Made by a program: the position numbers and the translations under genes. Below, piece after piece: positions 48,571 through 57,430 of a stretch of 57,430 nt of DNA. Source of the DNA: Chloroflexota bacterium (GTDB lineage Bacteria; Chloroflexota; Dehalococcoidia; Lucifugimonadales; UBA1127); NCBI GenBank assembly GCA_026713825.1, contig JAPONS010000042.1, positions 1 through 57,430 on the forward strand. The letters are read 5' to 3'. Under the pieces are notes generated by a model. The model did no database searches. It was not told the origin of the DNA and saw nothing but the letters and a program-made list of their open reading frames with translations. The stretch's first letter is position 1. Each line of letters begins with the position of its first letter.

Positions 48571-50598
48571 GTGCCGGACTTCAAGGTTGTTTCCGACTTC
48601 GTGCCCACCGGCGATCAGCCGCAGGCCATCGACGCCCTCGCCGAGGGCATCCAGCGCGGCGATCGCCACCAGACCCTCATGGGCGTCACCGGCAGCGGCA
48701 AGACCTTCACCATGGCCAAGGTCGCAGAGCAGGTGCAGCGCCCCACCCTCGTCATCGCCCACAACAAGACCCTCGCCGCCCAGCTAGCTACCGAGTTCCG
48801 CGAGTTCCTCCCCGACAACGCCGTCGAGTATTTCGTCTCCTACTACGACTACTACCAGCCCGAGGCCTACATCCCCCGCACGGACACCTACATCGAGAAG
48901 GACGCCTCCGTCAACGATGAGATTGACCGCCTCCGTCACGCCGCCACCCGCGCCCTCCTCACCCGCCGCGACGTGCTCATCGTCGCCTCCGTCTCCTGCA
49001 TCTACGGCCTCGGCGACCCCGAGGAGTACTACAGCTTCGTCGCCACCGTGCAGCGCGGCGAGCGCCGCAGCCTCCGCCTCCTCGTGCAGGGCCTCATCTC
49101 CATGCAGTACGACCGCAACGACATGGACCTCGCCCGTGGCCGCTTCCGCGTCCGCGGCGACACCCTCGACATCTTCCCCGCCTACGAGGAGCTCGCCCTC
49201 CGCATCTCCTTCTTCGGCGACGAGGTCGAGCGCATCCTCGAGGTTGACCCCCTCACCGGCGAGGTCCTCGCCGAGCGTGACGTCGTCGAGATCTACCCCG
49301 CCAAGCACTTCGTCACCAGCGAGGAGAAGCTGGAAGCCGCCATCCGCAGCATCAACGAGGAATTGGGCGAGCACCTCCAATGGCTCCGGCGGCAGGAGCG
49401 CGTCTTGGAGGCCGCGCGGCTGGAGCAGCGCACCCGCTATGACATGGAGATGCTCCAGCAGGTCGGCTACTGCTCCGGCATCGAGAACTACGCCCGTCAC
49501 CTCAGCGGCCGCGAGATCGGCAGCACCCCCTGGACCCTCCTCGATTACTTCCCGGAGGACTACCTCCTCTTCATCGACGAGTCACACATGAGCGTCCCCC
49601 AGGTCCGCGGCATGTACCACGGCGACATCGCCCGCAAGAAGACCCTCGTCGAGTACGGCTTCCGCCTGCCCTCCGCCCTCGATAATCGTCCGCTGGACTT
49701 CTCGGAGTTCACCGAGCGCACCAACCAGGTCGTCTTCGTCTCCGCGACGCCCGGCCCCTACGAGCGAGGTCTCGTTCCCCGCGCCGTCGAGCAAGTCATC
49801 CGGCCCACCGGCCTCCTTGACCCCACCATCGAGGTCAAGCCCACCAACGGCCAGGTCGACGACCTCCTTGAACAGGTGCGTAAACGCGTCGAGATGGGTC
49901 ACCGCTGCCTCGTGACCACCCTCACCAAGCGCATGGCCGAGGAGCTCGCCGACTACCTCCTTGAGATGGGCGTCCGCGTCCACTACCTCCACTCGGACAT
50001 CGAGACGCTGGAGCGCAGCGAGATCCTCCGCGACCTCCGCCTCGGCGTCTACGACGTCGTCGTAGGCATCAACCTCCTCCGCGAGGGCCTCGACCTCCCG
50101 GAAGTCAGCCTCGTCGCCATCCTCGACGCCGACAAGGAGGGCTACTTGCGGTCGAGCTCCTCCCTCATCCAGACCATCGGCCGCGCTGCCCGCCACGAGG
50201 ACGGCCACGTCATCATGTACGCCGACAGAGTCACCGACTCCATGCGCTTCGCCATCGACGAGACCTACCGCCGCCGGGGCCTGCAGGAAGCGCACAACAC
50301 GGAGCACGGCATCATCCCCACGGGAATCAAGAAGGAAGTCCGCGACATCACGGAGCGCGTGAAGCAGATCGCTGACAGCCGGGCCGAGTACACCCCCGGC
50401 AGCCGCACCGCCCCCGCGGCGGGACAGGACCTCTCCCGCGACGAAATCGCCCGTCTCGTCCGCGAGTACGAGCGCCAGATGAAGGAAGCCTCCAAGCGCC
50501 TGGAGTTCGAGAAAGCCGCCATGCTCCGCGACCAGGTCATAGACCTCCGCCGCATCATGGCCCTCCAGGAAGACCCGCTCCTGCCCTTGGGCAGATAA
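48571..50598 (+). CDS. uvrB: Excinuclease ABC subunit B
   Basis: Protein of 675 residues. Walker [11 protein letters not shown], the damage-recognition beta-hairpin [12 protein letters not shown], helicase motifs D-E-S-H and Q-T-I-G-R-A-A-R, and a C-terminal UVR domain (about 625-660) that contacts UvrC. It verifies lesions in nucleotide excision repair. GTG start with an AAGAGG site. No uvrA or uvrC is in the window. Confidence 0.97.
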   Translation: MPDFKVVSDFVPTGDQPQAIDALAEGIQRGDRHQTLMGVTGSGKTFTMAKVAEQVQRPTLVIAHNKTLAAQLATEFREFLPDNAVEYFVSYYDYYQPEAYIPRTDTYIEKDASVNDEIDRLRHAATRALLTRRDVLIVASVSCIYGLGDPEEYYSFVATVQRGERRSLRLLVQGLISMQYDRNDMDLARGRFRVRGDTLDIFPAYEELALRISFFGDEVERILEVDPLTGEVLAERDVVEIYPAKHFVTSEEKLEAAIRSINEELGEHLQWLRRQERVLEAARLEQRTRYDMEMLQQVGYCSGIENYARHLSGREIGSTPWTLLDYFPEDYLLFIDESHMSVPQVRGMYHGDIARKKTLVEYGFRLPSALDNRPLDFSEFTERTNQVVFVSATPGPYERGLVPRAVEQVIRPTGLLDPTIEVKPTNGQVDDLLEQVRKRVEMGHRCLVTTLTKRMAEELADYLLEMGVRVHYLHSDIETLERSEILRDLRLGVYDVVVGINLLREGLDLPEVSLVAILDADKEGYLRSSSSLIQTIGRAARHEDGHVIMYADRVTDSMRFAIDETYRRRGLQEAHNTEHGIIPTGIKKEVRDITERVKQIADSRAEYTPGSRTAPAAGQDLSRDEIARLVREYERQMKEASKRLEFEKAAMLRDQVIDLRRIMALQEDPLLPLGR

Positions 50599-50617
50599 CC
50601 TCCTCCGCCTTCACCTC

Positions 50618-50644
50618 GTCATACCGGCGCATGCCGGTATCCAG
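50618..50644. repeat. Dispersed palindrome after uvrB
   Basis: Contains ATACCGGCGCATGCCGGTAT, 20 bases after the uvrB stop; it can form a hairpin that might help terminate uvrB. No gene is seen in 50599-50810. Confidence 0.7.
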
Positions 50645-50750
50645 AAATCCTGCCGCCAACGGCATCCCCTATTCCCCGGCCCCTGCCACTGTTCCCCCGT
50701 TCCCCTGCCCCCACCGCCGCAAACCCTAACTTGACCAACCCCATCATCAA

Positions 50751-50780
50751 TTGACACGGCCAACCGCCGTTACCTAGAAT
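50751..50780 (+). promoter_or_regulatory. Promoter of the DUF59 gene
   Basis: A perfect TTGACA (50751-50756) and TAGAAT (50775-50780) are spaced by 18 bases, 30 bases before the ATG. Confidence 0.65.
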
Positions 50781-50810
50781 GACTGTGACTGCAGAGAATG
50801 GAGTGAAGCA

Positions 50811-51119
50811 ATGCGAAGCGCAACACAGCAGATGGTCATTGAGGCCCTCCGTGAGGTCTACGACCCGGAGATCCCCGTCAACGTCTACGACCTTGGCCTC
50901 ATCTACGGCATAGAGATAGACCCGGAGAACAACGTCGGCGTCACCATGACGCTCACCGCCCCCGGCTGCTCCATGGGCCCCGCCATCGCCCAGAACGCCG
51001 AGTGGCGCATCGCCGAGATCGACGGCGTCGGCGAGGTCTCGGTCGAGATGGTCTTCGACCCCCCGTGGTCGCCGGAACTCATCACCGAGGAAGGCAAGAA
51101 GCTGCTCGGCATCGACTAG
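50811..51119 (+). CDS. DUF59/MIP18-family iron-sulfur assembly protein (SufT/PaaD-like)
   Basis: Protein of 102 residues. The V-Y-D-P-E-I-P-V-N-V-Y-D-L-G-L-I-Y motif and the G-C-S-M-G-P segment are typical of the family that helps iron-sulfur cluster assembly. Followed after 82 bases by the Mrp-type ATPase, a common partner, so both probably act on Fe-S delivery. A good promoter precedes it. Confidence 0.93.
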   Translation: MRSATQQMVIEALREVYDPEIPVNVYDLGLIYGIEIDPENNVGVTMTLTAPGCSMGPAIAQNAEWRIAEIDGVGEVSVEMVFDPPWSPELITEEGKKLLGID

Positions 51120-51134
51120 CCCGGAGCGGCCCCC

Positions 51135-51166
51135 CGTTCGTCCTGAGGCAAATCGAAGGGCGGGCC
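51135..51166. repeat. Degenerate CGTTC...GAACG hairpin repeat
   Basis: CGTTCGTCCTGAGGCAAATC followed by GAAGGGCGGGCCG, a diverged copy of the hairpin family, in the gap between the DUF59 and Mrp genes. Confidence 0.55.
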
Positions 51167-51201
51167 GCTTCTAGGTTCGCAACCGGCAAGCCAGGAGACG
51201 C

Positions 51202-52020
51202 ATGGCAACCAGAGAACCTACGCCCCAGGAGAAGGCGCGCCTTGACGCCATCCGCGCGCAGTGGCAGCAGCGCCGCAAGATCAACGACCGTTTCGGCAAG
51301 ATTGCCCACAAGATCGCCGTCTACAGCGGCAAAGGAGGCGTCGGCAAGACCACCGTCTCCGTCAACATCGCCGCAACCCTCGCCGCCCAGGGCGAGCGCG
51401 TCGGCATCCTCGACGCCGACATAGACTGCCCCAACATCGTCAACGCCATGAAGGTGCAGTCCCAGCCCGACTACAGGAACGGCGAGTTCACCCCCGCCAC
51501 CCAGTGGGGCGTCAAGGTCCTCTCCATGGGCTTCTTCCAGGAGAACCAGGAGGAGGCCATCATCTTCCGCGGCCCCATGATCCACAACACCCTCACCCAG
51601 TTCATGGAAAACACGGACTGGGGTGAGATGGACTACCTGATCGTAGACATGCCGCCGGGCACCTCGGACGCCGCCCTCACCATCATGCAGACCCTCCCCC
51701 TGGACGGCTTCGTCGTCGTGACCGGCCCCCAGGAGCTCGCCGCCCTGGACGCCAAGCGCTCCATCAACATGGTGCGCAAGCTCAACATGGCGGTTCTCGG
51801 CGTCGTCGAGAACTTCTCCGGCGAGATCTTCGGCTCCGGCGCCGGCCAGTCCCTCGCCGACGACATCGGCGCCCCCTTCCTCGGCAACGTCGAGCTCCGC
51901 GCCGACTACCGCGACACCTCCCGCCCAAGCGTGCTCATAAGCCCCGCCGTCAAGGACGAGTACGAGGGCGTTGTCGGACGACTTAAGGAGTCCCTGGCCA
52001 ACCTGGAACCTGCTTCCTGA
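51202..52020 (+). CDS. Mrp/NBP35-type P-loop ATPase (iron-sulfur carrier)
   Basis: Protein of 272 residues. The deviant Walker A K-G-G-V-G-K-T-T, D-A-D-I-D-C-P-N and D-M-P-P-G-T-S-D are intact. The usual C-terminal C-x-x-C that holds a bridging Fe-S cluster (as in M-S-x-F-x-C-P-x-C) is missing; the equivalent reads V-V-E-N-F-S-G-E-I-F. This could mean an alternative role or a borrowed cluster site. CAGGAG precedes the ATG. Forms a unit with the DUF59 gene upstream. Confidence 0.9.
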   Translation: MATREPTPQEKARLDAIRAQWQQRRKINDRFGKIAHKIAVYSGKGGVGKTTVSVNIAATLAAQGERVGILDADIDCPNIVNAMKVQSQPDYRNGEFTPATQWGVKVLSMGFFQENQEEAIIFRGPMIHNTLTQFMENTDWGEMDYLIVDMPPGTSDAALTIMQTLPLDGFVVVTGPQELAALDAKRSINMVRKLNMAVLGVVENFSGEIFGSGAGQSLADDIGAPFLGNVELRADYRDTSRPSVLISPAVKDEYEGVVGRLKESLANLEPAS

Positions 52021-52241
52021 GGAACGCTTGCTGCCACTACAACAGATCGGCACAAGCCAATTGAAGGCGCAGAGAGGCGCCCACTAGATGCGTTGCTTCC
52101 ACAACACCCTCCAACTGCATATCCCCCGCCCCTCGTTCCCGGCGTCGCTCCCCGGTTCTCCGTGCCCCTTTGTGCAGCCCATGGTCTACGGGACACCATT
52201 TGAAATTGCTCGGACGTAGCCGAGCCGAAAGGCAGTCGATA

Positions 52242-53531
52242 GTGCACAACGTAGAAGAGACCGGCGCCCACTCGCTGCTCCACTATGCGGAGCTCCTCGA
52301 CCACACCCTGATCGAGGAGTTGGAATGGTTGGCGCGACAGCTCAAGGGCGCGAACATTGCCCATGTAAACGCCACGGCCAACGGCGGCGGCGTCGCCGAG
52401 ATCCTGCACTCCATGCTGCCCCTCTATCACGGCCTCGGCATCGACGCCTCATGGCTCGTCCTTCGCGGCGATGACTCTTTCTTCAGTGTCACCAAGCAGA
52501 TGCACAACTGCCTGCAGGGCGGCGCATGCGGATTGACCGGCGCCGATTGGGACATGCACGCCGCATGGAACAAGTACAACGCGGAGTTCCTGACCTCCAC
52601 CTATGACGCCATCATCGTCCACGACCCGCAGCCGGCCGCCCTCCGCGAGTTCGCCCCCAAGGCGGCCGAAAAGTGGGTGTGGCGCAGCCACATCGACACG
52701 TCGGCTCCCGACCCGAACTCGTGGGCCCGTCTCAGCGGCCTCGTGCACAACTTCGACGCCGCGGTGTTCAGCCTGCCCGAGTTCGCCGGTCCCGGCCTCA
52801 ACGGCCTCTTCATCGACGTCATGCCCCCGGCCATCGACCCGTTCGTCCCCAAGAACGCCCCGATGACCGAATCCGAGGCGCTGTCGATCGTGGCCCGCTA
52901 CGGCATTGACCCCCAGCGGCCCTTCATCACGCAGGTCTCCCGGTTCGACCCGTGGAAGGACCCCCTCGGCGTCATCGAGTGCTTCAGGCGCCTCAAGCCG
53001 GACAACCCGGACCTGCAGTTGGCCATGCTCGGCAACTTCGCTGACGACGACCCGGAGGGCCGCGTGATGTACGACAAGGTTGTCGTGGCCGCGCAGGGCA
53101 CGCCGGACGTCCACATCATCCTCGGCCTGACCGACCTGGTTGGACCCTTCCAGCAAATGAGCACCGTGGTGCTGCAGAAGTCGCTGAAGGAAGGGTTCGG
53201 CCTCACGGCAACCGAGGCGCTGTGGAAGGGCACGCCGGTCATCGCGGGCAACGTCGGCGGCCTCCGCCTCCAGGTGTCCGACGGCGTCGGCGGGTACTTG
53301 GTGGACAGCATAGAGGAATGTGCGGAGCGAGTGGACTTTCTGATAAATCACAATGCGGAACGTGAAGCTCTCGGCGCCGCCGGCAAGGAGCACGTCCGCA
53401 CGCACTTCCTCCTCCCCCGCCTGCTCCGCGACGAGATGCGTTTGCTGCATCAGCTCCTGAACAGCAACGGCCATTCCGCCCGGCAGTGGAGTCCGGACCA
53501 GGTCAGCAACACAAGAGAACTAGCTGGATAG
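52242..53531 (+). CDS. GT4-family glycosyltransferase (trehalose synthase TreT-like)
   Basis: Protein of 429 residues. I-A-H-V-N-A-T-A-N-G-G-G-V-A-E-I-L near the N-terminus, F-F-S-V-T-K-Q-M-H-N and L-K-E-G-F-G-L-T-A-T-E-A-L-W-K later match the TreT/trehalose phosphorylase type of GT4. It could join an NDP-glucose to glucose, giving trehalose. GTG at 52242 is chosen because the conserved domain begins there; the frame extends to a TTG at 52170. No trehalose partner genes are near. Confidence 0.88.
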   Translation: MHNVEETGAHSLLHYAELLDHTLIEELEWLARQLKGANIAHVNATANGGGVAEILHSMLPLYHGLGIDASWLVLRGDDSFFSVTKQMHNCLQGGACGLTGADWDMHAAWNKYNAEFLTSTYDAIIVHDPQPAALREFAPKAAEKWVWRSHIDTSAPDPNSWARLSGLVHNFDAAVFSLPEFAGPGLNGLFIDVMPPAIDPFVPKNAPMTESEALSIVARYGIDPQRPFITQVSRFDPWKDPLGVIECFRRLKPDNPDLQLAMLGNFADDDPEGRVMYDKVVVAAQGTPDVHIILGLTDLVGPFQQMSTVVLQKSLKEGFGLTATEALWKGTPVIAGNVGGLRLQVSDGVGGYLVDSIEECAERVDFLINHNAEREALGAAGKEHVRTHFLLPRLLRDEMRLLHQLLNSNGHSARQWSPDQVSNTRELAG

Positions 53532-53538
53532 CCAGTAG

Positions 53539-53588
53539 CGGCGCGAGGTTTGCTGCAGGGCAACTGGGGCTTCTCGCAACCCGCGCGC
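53539..53588 (+). terminator. Candidate terminator after the GT4 gene
   Basis: The left arm GGCGCGAGGTTTGC (53539-53552) and the right arm GCAACCCGCGCGCC (53575-53588) pair at 12 of 14 positions, followed shortly by CTTTGT. Eight bases after the stop. Confidence 0.5.
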
Positions 53589-53680
53589 CGCCTTTGTCGT
53601 CTCCCTTGCGTCGTGGTACATCCTTATACGCCCCATCATTGGGAGCCATAACGATATAATTCGCGTGAGGTGAGCCCCGA

Positions 53681-54682
53681 ATGGAATTGGATCTGAACCT
53701 GCCCGGCGCGATCGCCCTGTTCCTGGGCGCGTCCGCCGTCGTCGTATTCTCCGCCATCGCCCTCGCCCGCGCCGGCGACGTCATCGCCGAGCGCACGGGG
53801 CTGGGACACCTCTGGGTCGGCTCCCTCCTCATCGCCGGCGCCACGTCGCTGCCTGAGCTCGTCACCAACGTCACCGCCGTCCGTATCGACAACCCGGGCC
53901 TCGCCGCCGGCAACATCCTCGGCGCCAACATGCTCAACGTCAGCAACCTCGCCATCATCGCCGCCGTCTTCGGCGGCCGCGAGATCTATCGCCGACTCTC
54001 CAAGGGCCAGGAGTACCTCGCCATAGAGGCCTTCATCCTGACAGCCCTCGCCGCCACCTACGTCCTGATCGGCTCCGACTCCAACTGGTTTGGCGTCACA
54101 CCAGCCGCCATCTCCATCATCGTCATCTACCTCGCCGGCTCCCGCGTCCTCTACGTCGCCAGCAAGAGCGGCGCCGCCGCCGAGGTGCAGGGGGACGCCC
54201 CCGACAAGTCGCTGCGCTGGGGCTGGAGCGTCTTCCTCATCAGCGCCGCCTTCGTCGCCGTCTCCGCATGGGCCCTCGCCTTCAGCGCCGACGCCATCGC
54301 CGACGAAACCGGCATCTCCGCCAGCTTCATCGGTGTCCTCGCGGTTGCCATCGTCACCACGCTCCCGGAGCTCACCGTCGGCATCACGTCCATCCGCATC
54401 GGCGCGCCGGAGATGGCGATCGCCGGCCTCTACGGCAGCAACGCCTTCAACATCGCCATCCTGGCCGTCGCCGACCTCGCCTACGTCGAGGGCTCACTCT
54501 TCGGGTCGCTCGAAGAAAGCCATGTCATAGCGGGCGGCTTCGCGGTGTTGCTCATGGGGATCGGACTCTTGCAAATGCGGATGCGCCGGACCCTCAAGTA
54601 CTTCTCCCTGACGGAGCCCAGCACGATACTCATTGTCGCCATCTACCTGGTGGGGCTTTCCCTCGTCTTCCGCGCGGGTTAG
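53681..54682 (+). CDS. Calcium/sodium antiporter of the CaCA family (YrbG-like)
   Basis: Membrane protein of 333 residues with two homologous halves. G-A-T-S-L-P-E-L-V-T-N in the first and V-T-T-L-P-E-L-T-V-G in the second are the alpha-repeat ion-binding motifs. A central cytoplasmic loop lies near 165-175. It should exchange Na+ or H+ for Ca2+. GAGGTGAG precedes the ATG and a TATAAT box lies upstream. It converges with the CPA2 gene. Confidence 0.93.
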   Translation: MELDLNLPGAIALFLGASAVVVFSAIALARAGDVIAERTGLGHLWVGSLLIAGATSLPELVTNVTAVRIDNPGLAAGNILGANMLNVSNLAIIAAVFGGREIYRRLSKGQEYLAIEAFILTALAATYVLIGSDSNWFGVTPAAISIIVIYLAGSRVLYVASKSGAAAEVQGDAPDKSLRWGWSVFLISAAFVAVSAWALAFSADAIADETGISASFIGVLAVAIVTTLPELTVGITSIRIGAPEMAIAGLYGSNAFNIAILAVADLAYVEGSLFGSLEESHVIAGGFAVLLMGIGLLQMRMRRTLKYFSLTEPSTILIVAIYLVGLSLVFRAG

Positions 54683-54749
54683 GCGGCTGCGCCTGGAGCC
54701 GCGAATGAAACGTCGTTCGCCGAGGCGAGGCTCGCCAACAAGTTGCACC

Positions 54750-56048
54750 CTACCCAGCCTCCGCCTCCTCCTCGTCTTCTACCGGGTTCTTGCGCCCCGA
54801 TCGCCCGCTCCGGAACGCCGGCACCAGCAGGATCGGTGCAATGAGCGTCGTCACGACGGTCATCAGGATGGCGACGCCGAAGAGCTCGATGTCGATGACA
54901 CTGCGGGAGAGGCCAATCCCCGCGATGATCAGCGCCACCTCGCCGCGCGGCAGCATGCCGAGGCCCACGCGCCATGCGCCGCGGCGGTTGAAGCCCACCG
55001 TCAGCGCGGGCCCGCCGGCCCCGAAGACCTTGCTCACGATGGCAAGCGCCGTGAGGACAAGGCCGAAGCCGAGCACGCCGCCGATCGCCGACAGGTCCAC
55101 AAGCATGCCCATGACCACAAAGAAGATGGGCACCAGGAAGTGGTAGACGCCCATCATGCCGTGTTCGATCCTCTGAGCCAGCGGCGTGTGCGCCAACCCG
55201 AGGCCCACGGAGTACGCACCGATGATCATCGCGAGCCCAAAGGACTCCGCCAGCCCCGCGCCAAGCAGCGCGATGCCCAGGGCCAGCGCCAACGGCGCGC
55301 CCGTATCCCGAAACCATCCCACCGCCTTCGAGATCCACCCGGCAAGCAGGATCATCACGCCCGTCAGCACGATCCAGAAGCCCACCGCCTTGGCCGCGAT
55401 CAGCCCGAGTTCGCCGGCCTCCACCGCGCCCGTCTCCGACATCGCCACTACGACAGCCAGCACAAGAATGCCGAGCACGTCGTCCACCACCGCCGCCGCG
55501 ATGATGGTCACACCTTCCGGCGACCCCATCCGCCCAAGGTCCCGCAGCACGCGCGCCGTAATGCCGACGGACGTGGCCGTCATGATCGCGCCCATGAACA
55601 GCGCCTTCGGGTCCAGGAAGTCGTCCGCGTAGCCGAAGTACACCGTTGCCCCCGCGCCCAACGCGAACGGCACGACTACCCCGCCGATGGCCACCGCGCT
55701 TGCCGGACCGGCGTATCTCAGGAATTGTTTCAGGTTCGTCTCCAGCCCCACCGCAAAGAGCAACACCACGGAGGCGACCTGCGCAACAGTCCAGACCTCT
55801 GTTGAAATGTTGTGTGAGTGTTGGCTGATGGGGTGGATTGCGGGGCCAAACAGCGGCTCTAACCCAAAGAGGCCGATGCCCCCGAGCGCAAAGGGGCCGA
55901 TGATGATGCCCGCTGAGAGTTCACCAAGGACCGGGGGAATGCGGAGGTATCGTTCAGAAATCTCGCCCGCTATTTTCGCAGCCGCCAATATGACGGCCAA
56001 CTGCAGGACTACGCGGGTGATTATATGTACGAGCTCTTCACCTTCCAT
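54750..56048 (-). CDS. CPA2-family monovalent cation/proton antiporter (KefB-like)
   Basis: Protein of 432 residues with about 12 membrane segments. P-P-V-L-G-E-L-S-A-G-I-I-I-G near residue 36 and V-D-D-V-L-G-I-L-V-L near 180 match the transport core of the Na+/H+ exchanger superfamily (the D-D motif). No TrkA-N domain is fused. It should exchange K+ or Na+ for H+. The C-terminus is charged (E-D-E-E-E-A). An ATG at 56048. Confidence 0.92.
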   Translation of the reverse strand: MEGEELVHIITRVVLQLAVILAAAKIAGEISERYLRIPPVLGELSAGIIIGPFALGGIGLFGLEPLFGPAIHPISQHSHNISTEVWTVAQVASVVLLFAVGLETNLKQFLRYAGPASAVAIGGVVVPFALGAGATVYFGYADDFLDPKALFMGAIMTATSVGITARVLRDLGRMGSPEGVTIIAAAVVDDVLGILVLAVVVAMSETGAVEAGELGLIAAKAVGFWIVLTGVMILLAGWISKAVGWFRDTGAPLALALGIALLGAGLAESFGLAMIIGAYSVGLGLAHTPLAQRIEHGMMGVYHFLVPIFFVVMGMLVDLSAIGGVLGFGLVLTALAIVSKVFGAGGPALTVGFNRRGAWRVGLGMLPRGEVALIIAGIGLSRSVIDIELFGVAILMTVVTTLIAPILLVPAFRSGRSGRKNPVEDEEEAEAG

Positions 56049-56175
56049 GTGACGCGCTCGGCATAGGCGTTCCAGTCCTCATCGCTCTGAATTGGGTTCA
56101 GACAGATGCCGGATGGCAATACAGCCGCATTATAGCACCATCAACTATTGCCTCTCGACCGGCGCCTGCCCGCCC

Positions 56176-57261
56176 CTAGAAGCCGCACGGCACGTCGAGC
56201 TCCGCGCAGGTGGTGCGGAACCATTCCACAACCTCCTTGTGCAGTGGGATGCCCCGCGTCGTCCGCTCCTCCGTGTTCTCCGCCTCGATCTGCCCCGGCG
56301 CCAGCACCCGGTCGTGCCCCGGCGCCGGCTTCGTCGACTTGAGCGTCCGTAGGAAGTCGTCCATCGTCTGCTTGAACTCCCCCACGTCGCTGAACGCGTC
56401 GATGTCGTACGCCGCGACGTAGTGCGCAAAGCCCCCCGGCGCCGCGCGCGTGTTCCGCGCCGCGAACCCGAAGCCGCCCATCACCGTGCTCAGGATCTCG
56501 ACCACGCACGCCAGCCCGTACCCCTTGTGCGACCCCAGCTCCCGCAGCGAGCCTGCCGGCAGCGAGAGGAAATCGTCCGGCACCGGGCCCGGCTCCATGA
56601 TGGGCGTACCCTCCATGTCCGCGACCATCCCGCCCGGCAGGATCGCCCCCAGCCGTTTCGCAATGCGGAACTTGTTGACGGCAACCACGCTCGTCGCGAT
56701 GTCCAGCACGAAGGGCGGCTCGTCCAACGCAGGCACCGCCACCGCGATGGGGTTCGTCCCCAGCCGCGGCTCCGCGCCAAACGTCGGCAGCACCTGCGGC
56801 GGCGCCGCCGACATGCACACCCCCACCATGTCGTGCGGCAGCGCCATCATCGCGTGGTACGCCGCCATGCCCACGTGCCCGCACCGCCCCATCGTCACGA
56901 CGCCCATGCCCGTGTTCCGCGCCTTTTCGATTGCTATCTCCATCGCCTTGGGCGCAATGATGATGCCAAGCCCCTCGTCGGCGTCGATGTTGGCCGTCGA
57001 CGGCCGGTCGCGCACCACGCGCCACTCCGGCTCCGGCTTGATCCGCCCCGTCTGGTAGCCGGTGATGTAGTTGCGCAGCATGTTCGACACACCGTGGCTG
57101 TCCACACCCCGGACGTCCGCGAGCACCAGCACATCCGCCGCGAGCGCAGCGTCATCCGACGGCACGCCCATCTTCTGGAACAACGCCGTCGTGACCGCGC
57201 GCAGGTCCTTCTCCCACACCCGGACGCAGTCCTCCTCCCGCAGTACGAAGCTCTCCAGCAT
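56176..57261 (-). CDS. Malate/L-lactate dehydrogenase family (Ldh2-type) oxidoreductase
   Basis: Protein of 361 residues. The family motifs V-D-S-H-G-V-S-N-M-L near residue 55, G-T-N-P-I-A-V-A near 170 and S-H-K-G-Y-G-L-A near 245 are intact. Members use NAD(P) to oxidize malate, lactate, sulfolactate or ureidoglycolate; the substrate is unknown. GGAGGGG lies upstream of the ATG at 57261. It is divergent from nothing in the window and is followed only by repeats. Confidence 0.92.
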   Translation of the reverse strand: MLESFVLREEDCVRVWEKDLRAVTTALFQKMGVPSDDAALAADVLVLADVRGVDSHGVSNMLRNYITGYQTGRIKPEPEWRVVRDRPSTANIDADEGLGIIIAPKAMEIAIEKARNTGMGVVTMGRCGHVGMAAYHAMMALPHDMVGVCMSAAPPQVLPTFGAEPRLGTNPIAVAVPALDEPPFVLDIATSVVAVNKFRIAKRLGAILPGGMVADMEGTPIMEPGPVPDDFLSLPAGSLRELGSHKGYGLACVVEILSTVMGGFGFAARNTRAAPGGFAHYVAAYDIDAFSDVGEFKQTMDDFLRTLKSTKPAPGHDRVLAPGQIEAENTEERTTRGIPLHKEVVEWFRTTCAELDVPCGF

Positions 57262-57330
57262 CCCGCCCCTCCGGTCTTGTTATTGCCAGCACGTCCAACC
57301 CCGTTTGCCCTGAGCCCTAACCCCAACCTC

Positions 57331-57378
57331 CATTCCGGCGAAAGCATGCCCCGTACCCCGACACGGGGCCGGAATCCA
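57331..57378. repeat. Nested palindrome (one repeat inserted into another)
   Basis: The common palindrome ATTCCGGCGAAAGCCGGAAT is interrupted after GCGAAAG by the segment CATGCCCCGTACCCCGACAC and further GGGG, after which CCGGAATCCAG resumes. The insert is itself a hairpin (CCCCGT and ACGGGG), similar to one at about 6380-6398. This is consistent with insertion of one small element into another. Confidence 0.7.
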
Positions 57379-57430
57379 GCTCGCGGACAACCCCTTCCCC
57401 CTCAGGCGGGAGGATGCGATGGGGGGGTCC

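Overview
This is a high-GC chromosomal window (57,430 bases) with short intergenic gaps, many GTG and TTG starts, and no phage or insertion-sequence backbone. I place it, by inference only, in a Chloroflexota (Dehalococcoidia or SAR202-like) bacterium. The reasons are the mix of a Rieske oxygenase, an extradiol dioxygenase and FAH-family hydrolases, the lipoprotein types, and the dense dispersed palindromes in intergenic DNA. No rRNA or other phylogenetic marker RNA is present to confirm this.

Layout. 0-12.3 kb: rhodanese, Rieske oxygenase with a small partner, peptide-type ABC binding lipoprotein divergent from a DtxR-family regulator, ComM-type ATPase, cyclophilin lipoprotein, a metallo-beta-lactamase-fold protein with an altered metal motif, and an aldo/keto reductase. 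12.5-17.9 kb: an EVE-domain protein and a riboflavin cluster (dcd, ribD, ribE, ribBA, ribH), in which dcd carries an extra helix-turn-helix tail. 18-25 kb: small unknown proteins with a palindrome cluster, a LigB-type dioxygenase, a MacAB-like export system, and a DsbA/FrnE-like oxidoreductase whose first active-site cysteine codon is UGA. 25-34 kb: FmdB-like protein, dtd, HicAB, the NAD de novo genes nadC, nadB and nadA with an MBL protein, PLD and VOC proteins, miaB and tRNA-Ser. 34-43 kb: MFS transporter, MoaD-MoaE fusion, PfkB kinase, VapBC, two FAH paralogues, ruvB, rnhA and a PQQ-type sugar dehydrogenase. 43-57 kb: a small lower-GC patch with a retropepsin-like protein, a heterodimeric ABC exporter, uvrB, a DUF59-Mrp pair, a GT4 glycosyltransferase, two cation antiporters and an Ldh2-type dehydrogenase.

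The strongest unusual signal is the putative selenoprotein at 24229-24858. The reading frame is intact on both sides of an in-frame UGA that sits exactly at the first cysteine of the C-P-W-C motif. A long stem-loop with a GGAC apical loop begins three bases after that UGA, as expected of a bacterial SECIS element. No selenocysteine machinery gene lies in the window, so this has to be tested in the rest of the genome.

A second theme is the dispersed intergenic palindromes. They have been tandemly duplicated next to ribBA together with its 3' end, sit at several gene ends where they supply the stop codon, are inserted beside a duplicated fragment of nadB, and are nested inside one another near the right end. 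The other genes are mostly ordinary biosynthetic, repair, transport and catabolic functions in short operons. Many promoters can be read as TTGACA-like and TATAAT-like boxes spaced 16-18 bases apart.
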